Origin: Haematobia irritans
Taxonomy: Eukaryota; Arthropoda; Insecta; Diptera; Muscidae
NCBI RefSeq assembly: GCF_050003625.1
Contig: NC_134398.1
Span: 24,521,211 to 24,585,210 of the forward strand
Direction of reading: 5' to 3'
DNA length: 64,000 nt
Every line of letters starts with the position of its first letter. Position 1 is the stretch's first letter. Shown one piece after another: positions 57,885 to 64,000 of the stretch. The translations under genes were made by a program, and so were the position numbers. The notes beneath the pieces are model-generated. The model was not told the origin of the DNA. It ran no database searches and saw only the letters and a list, made by a program, of their open reading frames with translations.

Positions 57885-58480
57885 AAAAAATTGACAAAAT
57901 TTTCTATAGAAATAAAATTTTGAAAAAGTATTCTATTGAAATAAAATTGTGACAAAATTTTCTATAATAATAAAATTTTGACAAAATTGTCTAGTGAAAT
58001 AGAATTTTGACTAAATTTTCTATAGAAATAAAATTTTGACAAAATTTTCTACAGAAATACAATTTTGACAAAAATTTTCTATTGAAATAAAATTTTGACA
58101 AAATTTGCTATAGAAGTAATATTTTGACAAAATGTTCTATATAGAAATAATTTTTTTTAACAAAATTTTCTATAGAAATAAAATTTTGACAACATTTTCT
58201 ATAGAAATAAAATTTTGACAAAATTTTCTATAGAAATAAAATTTTGACAAAATTTTCTATAGAAATAAAATTTTGACAAAATTTTCGATAGAAATACAAT
58301 TTTGACAAAATTTTCTATAGAAATAAAATTTTGACAAAATTTTCGATAGAAATACAATTTTGACAAAATTTTCGATAGAAATAAAATTTTGACAACATTT
58401 TCTATAGAAATTAAATTTTCACAAAATTTTCGATAGAAATAAAATATTGGGAAAATGTTTCTGTAGAAATAAAATTTTTA
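57885..58480 (+). repeat. 29-bp minisatellite array, block 16c
   Basis: Plus units after the third AAACTAGAAAAAAAA junction. Variants with TTTTCGATAGAAATA alternate near 58,280-58,440. The array returns to MITE sequence at TAAAAATTAATAGAAATTTG. Confidence 0.9.
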
Positions 58481-58655
58481 AAAATTAATAGAAATTTGCT
58501 AATGAAATCAATTACATTTTTAATTTTTTTTTGATGCCCAATTAAAACTGTGATTGATAAAAGACACGATGATTAAAGACATTTTAATTAAAAACATTAA
58601 TGGGATCAATTAATTATGTGATTGAATCAGAAAAAAATGTATGTGTGTTAGCTTG

Positions 58656-60154
58656 AACATCCGGACAAACATAAAATAGGATCTCTTGGTTTTGGCCTAA
58701 AAAATCGAAATTAATGAGTCGAAGCTTAAAATCCTTACTGCTTTAGACGCCAAATTCTAGCAATATTATATTTTTATAAAGTTTCTTTAGTGATAATTCT
58801 TCTCAATTTTCTATGAAAAGAAAAAATAGAAATTTAAATTCCATGCATTTTTTTTTTCAAATAAATATATTTTTAATTTTAATATTTAATTTATTCTCAA
58901 CATATAGTTGCGATAATATTTTATTGTAACAAAATTGTGTTAACAATTACGCGAATTTCTGATAGATACTTTAACAAAAATTGTTCTACGTGCTTTTTAT
59001 AATGTGAAATATGTACTAGAGCATTTATAATCTATACAGCACAGATGGGTTTTTGCTTCATTGTTATATTACAATTTTCCCCCCGTTTGCAAAAATTAAC
59101 AGCGACACGCATTTAACAAATTTATTTTAATTGAGCGTGTTTGAAATTTTAAATAAGCAAAACGAAAAAAAACGTTAATTGTAAAACTGTAGTGGCATAA
59201 AATTTGTCCAACATTATTCCGTTTTCGCGAAACATAGCTCTGAAGGATTTCAGCTAGCTGAGGAAAGAGAGAGAGATATTTTGTCTCCATGGAATACTTT
59301 TGCTAGAGGCAAGTGCTGGAAATACATAATAAATTTCTCTGGAGGAAAATTGCCACAAATGGCTATAGAAATTAAACGGCTAAGGTGCCTAGGTCGTTTA
59401 TGACACTGATGGCAATAGACCATGATTACAGCGAAATGGTGATAAATTTTGAATTTGTCATCATAGTCGTTATATTTTTGCCTGAGGTAGGTATGACAGC
59501 AGCATCAGTTTCATTTTTGGCATACTAATTTCTAAAATGATTGTAAACTTCTTCCTGAAGATTTGTGATCCAAAAAAAAATCTTTCGTGTTTTGTAAAGG
59601 GTTGCTAGCATTCACCATTTCTAGCAAACGATAAGGAAGTACTTCATAATTTCTTTGTGTAGCATGGTGGCATTCTCAAACATTTGCCTAAGGGGAATAA
59701 ACCCTGCCTGATAGAGTTATTTGCTCACAGATATTAATGGTCATAATAATATGGCCTCAAGCGATAATAATTTTTGAGTTTTATCCATTATGACTGAATG
59801 GACGATTCAATAGAGTAACATAATAGAGAATGAAATTTAAAACGATTATGCATAAATTACATTATGAATTAGTTTTATACATTTTACTCTTGTCTATTGA
59901 ATAAAGGCAACAATTTATCAAACATTGACTCATTGAGGAAAAATTATAAATTATATTATTTTAATACGGTAGTTACAAAAGAAATGAACACATTGGTGCT
60001 TCATGTTCAAAGCTAGGAAATAGAAAGGATATTTATGTCAATGCTCAGGGGAGTAACGCTTCGAGATCTGTAATTCCACTGGCGACGCAGGATATTAAGA
60101 ACGCTTTCAAGAGCCTAAGGTACCGACATACTTCACGAGAATAAATTTTTTAAA
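58656..60154. other. Low-copy spacer
   Basis: No gene recognised. The 64-codon reverse frame at 59,096-59,290 has no known domain. This 1.5-kb stretch is among the least repetitive parts of the window and may be host intronic or intergenic DNA. Confidence 0.4.
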
Positions 60155-60415
60155 AAGCTTCTATAGAAATAAAATTTTGACAAAATTTTCTATAGAAATA
60201 AAATTTTGAGGAAATTTTCTATAGAAATAAAATTTTCTATAAAAATAAAATTTTGCAAGTTTTTTATAGAAATAAAATGTTGACAACATTTGCTATAAAA
60301 ATAAAATTGTGACAAAATTTTCTAAAGAAATAAAATTTTAAAACAAAAGTTCTATAGAAATAAAATGTTGACAAAATTTTCTATAAAAATAAAATTTTGA
60401 CAAAATTTTCCATAT
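60155..60415 (+). repeat. 29-bp minisatellite array, block 17a
   Basis: About nine plus units leading directly into element F at AAATAAAATTTTTCTCTATC. Confidence 0.9.
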
Positions 60416-60827
60416 AAAATAAATAAAATTTTTCTCTATCTTCATTCGTTTTGTTTGTTATTGTTGGTTTCTCTTCAATCATTATTGTTGTTCTTGATCT
60501 CAGCTTAAACCAAGCATTGACTAAACTACCAGTGTAGCTTAACAAACAGAGCAAAATAATGTTTGTCAAATTTATTTGGGCAAAGCCCTATATACTGCAA
60601 GATGGCTGTATGGACTCACGTTTCGGAATTACCACATTCCTCATCAGCATCCTCTACTTGCAGCAAAACTGTCAACCAATTATCAAAATAAATTCAGGCA
60701 GTTCACTAAACCCAATAGTGAACCATACTTGAACCTTCCGAAAAAAGGTTTTACATGATAGCCGGCTTATGCCGAAATAAATTCGTACAAACATATATCT
60801 TTTCCTTTGCCACCGTCAAATCATCGA
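60416..60827 (+). mobile_element. Dispersed element F, copy 2 (opposite orientation)
   Basis: Contains GTTGTTCTTGATCTCAGCTT, then AAACCAAGCATTGACTAAAC, the interior CACGTTTCGGAATTACCACA and CATCAGCATCCTCTACTTGC, AACCTTCCGAAAAAAGG, then GATAGCCGGCTTATGCCG, all matching copy 1 (26.6-27.0 kb) in reverse. It is bordered on both sides by 29-bp arrays, as is copy 1. A short palindromic motif, ACTACCAGTGTAGCTTAA, is inside the left end. Confidence 0.75.
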
Positions 60828-63215
60828 TTTTTGACAAAATTCGCTATAGAAATAACATTTTGACAAAATTTGCTATAGAAATAAAATTTTGACAAAATTT
60901 TCTATAGAAATAAAATTTAGACAAAATTGTCTATAGAAATAAAATTTTGACAAAATTTTCTATAGAAATAAAATTTTGACAAAATTTCCTATAGAAATAA
61001 AATTTTGACAAAATTTTCCATAGAAATAAAATTTTGACAAAATTTTCTATAGAAATAAAATTTTGACAAAATTTCCTATAGAAATAAAATTTTGACAAAA
61101 TTTTCCATAGAAATAAAATTTTGACAAAATTTTCTATAGAAATAAAATTTTGACAAAATTTTCTATAGAAATAAAATGTTACCAAAATTTTCTATAGAAA
61201 TAAACTTTTGACAAAATTTTCTATAGAAGTAAAATTTTGACAAAATTTTCTATAGAAAAATATTGTTGAAAAAATTTTTTTTAAAAATACAATTTTGACA
61301 AAATTTTCTATAGAAATAAAATTTTGACAAAATTCTCTATAGAAATAAAATTTTGACAAAATTTTCTATAGAAATAACATTTTGACAAAATTTTGTATAG
61401 AAATAAAAGTTTGACAAAATTTTCTATAGAAATAAAATTTTGACAAAATTTTCTATAGAAATAAAATTTTGAGAAAATTTTCTATAGAAATAAAATGTCG
61501 ACAAAATTTTCTATAGAAATAAAATTTTGACAAAAATTTCTATAGAAATAAAATGTTGACAAAATTTTCTATAGAAATAAAATTTTGACAAAAATTTCTA
61601 TAGAAATAAAATTTTGACAATTTTCTATAGAAATAAAATTTTGCCAAAAATTTCTATAGAAATAAAATGTTGACAAAATTTTCTATAGAAATAAAATTTT
61701 GACAAAAATTTCTATAGAAACAAAATTTTGACAATTTTCTATAGAAATAAAATTTTCTATAAAAATAAAATTTTTTACACATTTTTTTACAGAAATAAAA
61801 TTTTGACAAATTTTTTTATAGAAGTAAAATTTTGACAATATTTTCTATAGAAATAAAATTTTGGCAAAATGTTCTATAGAAATAAAATTTTGACAAAATT
61901 TCCTATAGAAATAAAATTTTGAAAAAATTTTCTATAGAAATAAAACTTTCCATAGAAATAAAGTTTTGACAAAATTTTCTATAGAAATACAATTTTGACC
62001 CATTTTTTATAGAAATAAAATTTTGACAAATTATCTAAAGAAATAAAATTTTGACAACGTTTTCTATAGAAATAAAATTTTGACAAAATTTTCTACAGAA
62101 ATAAAATTTTGACAAAACTCTTTATGGAAATAAAATTTTGACAAAATTTTCTATAGAAATAAATTGTTGACAAAATTTTCTATAGAAATAAATTGCTGAC
62201 AAAATGTTCTATAGAAATGGAATTTTGAAAAAATTTTCTATAGAAATAAAATTCTGAAAATATTCTATAGACATTAAATTTTGACAAAATTTTCTATAGA
62301 AATAAAATTTTGACAAAATTTTCTATAGAAATAAAATTTTGACAAAATTTTCTATAGAAATAAAATTTTGACAAAATTTTCTATAGAAATAAAATTTTGA
62401 CAAAATTTTTTATAGAAATAAAATTTTGACAAAATTGTCTAAAGAAATAAAATTTTGACAAAATTGTCTATAGAAATAAAATTTTTACAAAATTTTCTAT
62501 AGAAATAAAATTTCGACAATATTTTCTATAGAAATAAAATTTTGACAAAATTTTCTATAGAAATAAAATTTTGACACAATTTTCTATAGAAATAAAATTT
62601 TGACCCATTTTTTATAGAAATAATATTTTGACAACATTATCTATAGAAATAAAATTTTGACATATTGTCTAAAGAAATAAAATTTTGACAACGTTTTCTA
62701 TAGAAATAAAATTTTGACAAAATTTTCTACAGAAATAAAAATTTGACAAAACTTTTTATGGAAATAAAATTTTGACAAAATTTTCTATAGAAATAAATTG
62801 TTGACAAAATTGTCTATAGAAATAAATTGCTGACAAAATGTTCTATAGAAATGGAATTTTGACAAAATTTTCTATAGAAATAAAATTCTGAAAATATATT
62901 CTATAGAAATAAAATTTTGACAAAATTTTCTATAGAAATAAAATTTTGACAAAATTTTCTATAGAAATACAATTTTGACAAAATTTTCTATAGAAATAAA
63001 ATTTTGACAAAATTGTCTAAAGAAATAAAATTTTGACAAAATTGTCTATAGAAATAAAATTTTTACAAAATTTTCTATAGAAATAAAATTTCGACAATAT
63101 TTTCTATAGAAATAAAATTTTGACAAAATTTTCTATAGAAATAAAATTTTGACAAAATTTTCTATAGAAATAAAATTTTGACAAAATTTTCTATAGAAAT
63201 ACAATTTTGACAAAA
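60828..63215 (+). repeat. 29-bp minisatellite array, block 17b
   Basis: About 82 plus units, the most homogeneous array after block 3. An 87-bp trimer is duplicated at 60,981 and 61,068 (AAAATTTCCTATAG then TTTTCCATAG variants). Longer duplications are marked by AATTGCTGACAAAATGTTC at 62,191 and 62,825 (634 bp) and CCATTTTTTATAGAAATA at 62,000 and 62,605 (605 bp). The block ends at AAAATGTTGACAACTATAAC. Confidence 0.94.
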
Positions 63216-63731
63216 TGTTGACAACTATAACCTAACCCTACCCCAACGATATTGTTTATTTTTACTATGTTTAGCTTAAATTTCATAAATTTAATTTTTA
63301 TTTATGCTAGATTTAATCATTGTAGACCAGTGTCTTATTAGTCATTTCTTCTTTCAGTCTTCTTTATTGAAAAGTAAATGATATCATTTTCTAAATATGT
63401 ATTTGAATATTGTATTAATTAAATTTGATTCCCAATTAATGACAATCATAATTATAGAAACATGACTTCTAGTTAGCCACTTGATTCAAATTCATTTGAA
63501 TGTTGGTTGCCATCACACAACAAATACAAATAGATCATGATTTAAATACTAATCATCTTATCACTGCAAGCAGCTACAGTAGGGAGCAGATGCCATGTAG
63601 TATAGATACATATGGAAACTCTTGTATATTTTGTAGCTACTCAGAATATGATGATTTAGGTTGAAAGAAAAATGTGTCCAGTTTTAGACAGCAATAATCG
63701 AGACCAAAATCAAAATAAATATTACTCAACA
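63216..63731. other. Low-copy AT-rich spacer
   Basis: No gene or repeat recognised after the array edge. Confidence 0.4.
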
Positions 63732-63790
63732 CTATGGTTTCACAATGTACTGAACAGTCTATTTGAGTCTTAAGTAAAGGAGCTACCACT
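63732..63790 (+). mobile_element. Diverged 3' fragment of the SINE
   Basis: TATGGTTTCACAATGTACTG, then AACAGTCTATTTGAGTCTT and GGAGCTACCAC, resembles the SINE 3' body (TGGTATCACAATGGACTG, AATAGTCTAAGTGAGCCTG, CGGGCTGCCAC). It is more diverged than the copy at 26,182, so older. Confidence 0.6.
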
Positions 63791-64000
63791 AATAGGGAAT
63801 GACAATATCTGTCTTCTTATCATCTCCTATATATGTTATATATTTTTTCTCAGTTCTACCCCTACTTATGATGACTTATGGAAGCGACGTTGGACTTCTT
63901 GTGTGAGCAAATAAAATTGATATGGAACTAGAATGCAAAGAGAAGAGGTGAGGCCGTTAATACTCTGGGGAAAACACATGGTAAGGATCGGTCTAACCAA
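63791..64000 (+). other. Window end; possible retrotransposon scrap
   Basis: One frame near 63,855-63,900 gives VLPLLMMTYGSDVG, reminiscent of the VLPVMTYGAETW motif of some non-LTR reverse transcriptases. The surrounding frame has stops and the similarity is short, so this is only a suggestion. Confidence 0.2.

Larger units (their letters stand above)
56821..58655 (-). mobile_element. MITE family D, copy 4, split by 29-bp arrays
   Basis: Starts ACACACAGAAAAAAAATTTC and ends GTGATTGAATCAGAAAAAAA, then TGTATGTGTGT, the reverse orientation of copy 1. In the middle, at ATTTTTTAATTAAT followed by AAAACTAG, the MITE is interrupted by the array, which also carries two further partial MITE pieces (57,220-57,350 and 57,855-57,885). 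Flank plus MITE plus array were duplicated: TCATTTTCATTGAAGAGCG occurs at 56,791 and 57,187. Confidence 0.68.

Overview
The window is eukaryotic, extremely AT-rich and almost wholly repetitive. No bacterial gene layout and no credible host protein-coding exon is visible. The transposon families (insect-type mariner/Tc1 elements, a jockey-like reverse transcriptase remnant, a tRNA-derived SINE, hAT-like and piggyBac-like non-autonomous elements) point to a dipteran. The SINE and the two large modular repeats at 39.5-42.2 kb resemble dispersed repeats I associate with calyptrate or muscid flies (stable fly/house fly group). That assignment is recollection plus inference, not a database result.

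Layout. About 34 kb, a little over half of the window, is one 29-bp minisatellite family. Its unit is TTTCTATAGAAA followed by TAAAATTTTGACAAAAT. It forms about 20 blocks in both orientations: plus at 1-297, 12.96-19.45, 42.84-46.2 and 55.13-63.2 kb; reverse at 1.7-5.5, 20.75-37.3 and 47.7-55.13 kb. Many blocks have higher-order structure with periods that are whole or near-whole multiples of 29 bp (87, 116, 232, 319, 348, 377, 550, 1015, 1305). Because 29 is not a multiple of 3, the reverse-type strand translates as a 29-residue periodic peptide with one TAG per 87 bp; the many small 'FYFYRKFCQNFISIENF' reading frames come from this and are not genes.

Between the arrays: a degenerate modular element and a reverse transcriptase remnant (7.0-8.75 kb); a fragment of a 150-bp-module repeat (8.75-9.31 kb) cut by a DD37E mariner-like pseudogene; a 100-N assembly gap; the 3' part of a second, different mariner-like transposase (10.46-11.10 kb) with its right terminus; a 318-bp (TA)n tract; several MITEs; a complete SINE with 13-bp target-site duplications (32.67-33.02 kb); two adjacent modular elements (39.5-42.2 kb); and low-copy AT-rich DNA of unknown function, probably intergenic or intronic.

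The most interesting result is that the 29-bp arrays appear to be cargo of mobile elements. At 20,664-23,024 an array is enclosed by CA..GGTTG..CA termini and a perfect 8-bp target duplication (CCATGGAT), which is a hAT signature. At 12,799-17,994 another sits between GTGTTGCCAATA inverted termini. Three arrays share an edge motif around AGGTACTT. This suggests minisatellite seeding by non-autonomous transposons followed by local unequal exchange.
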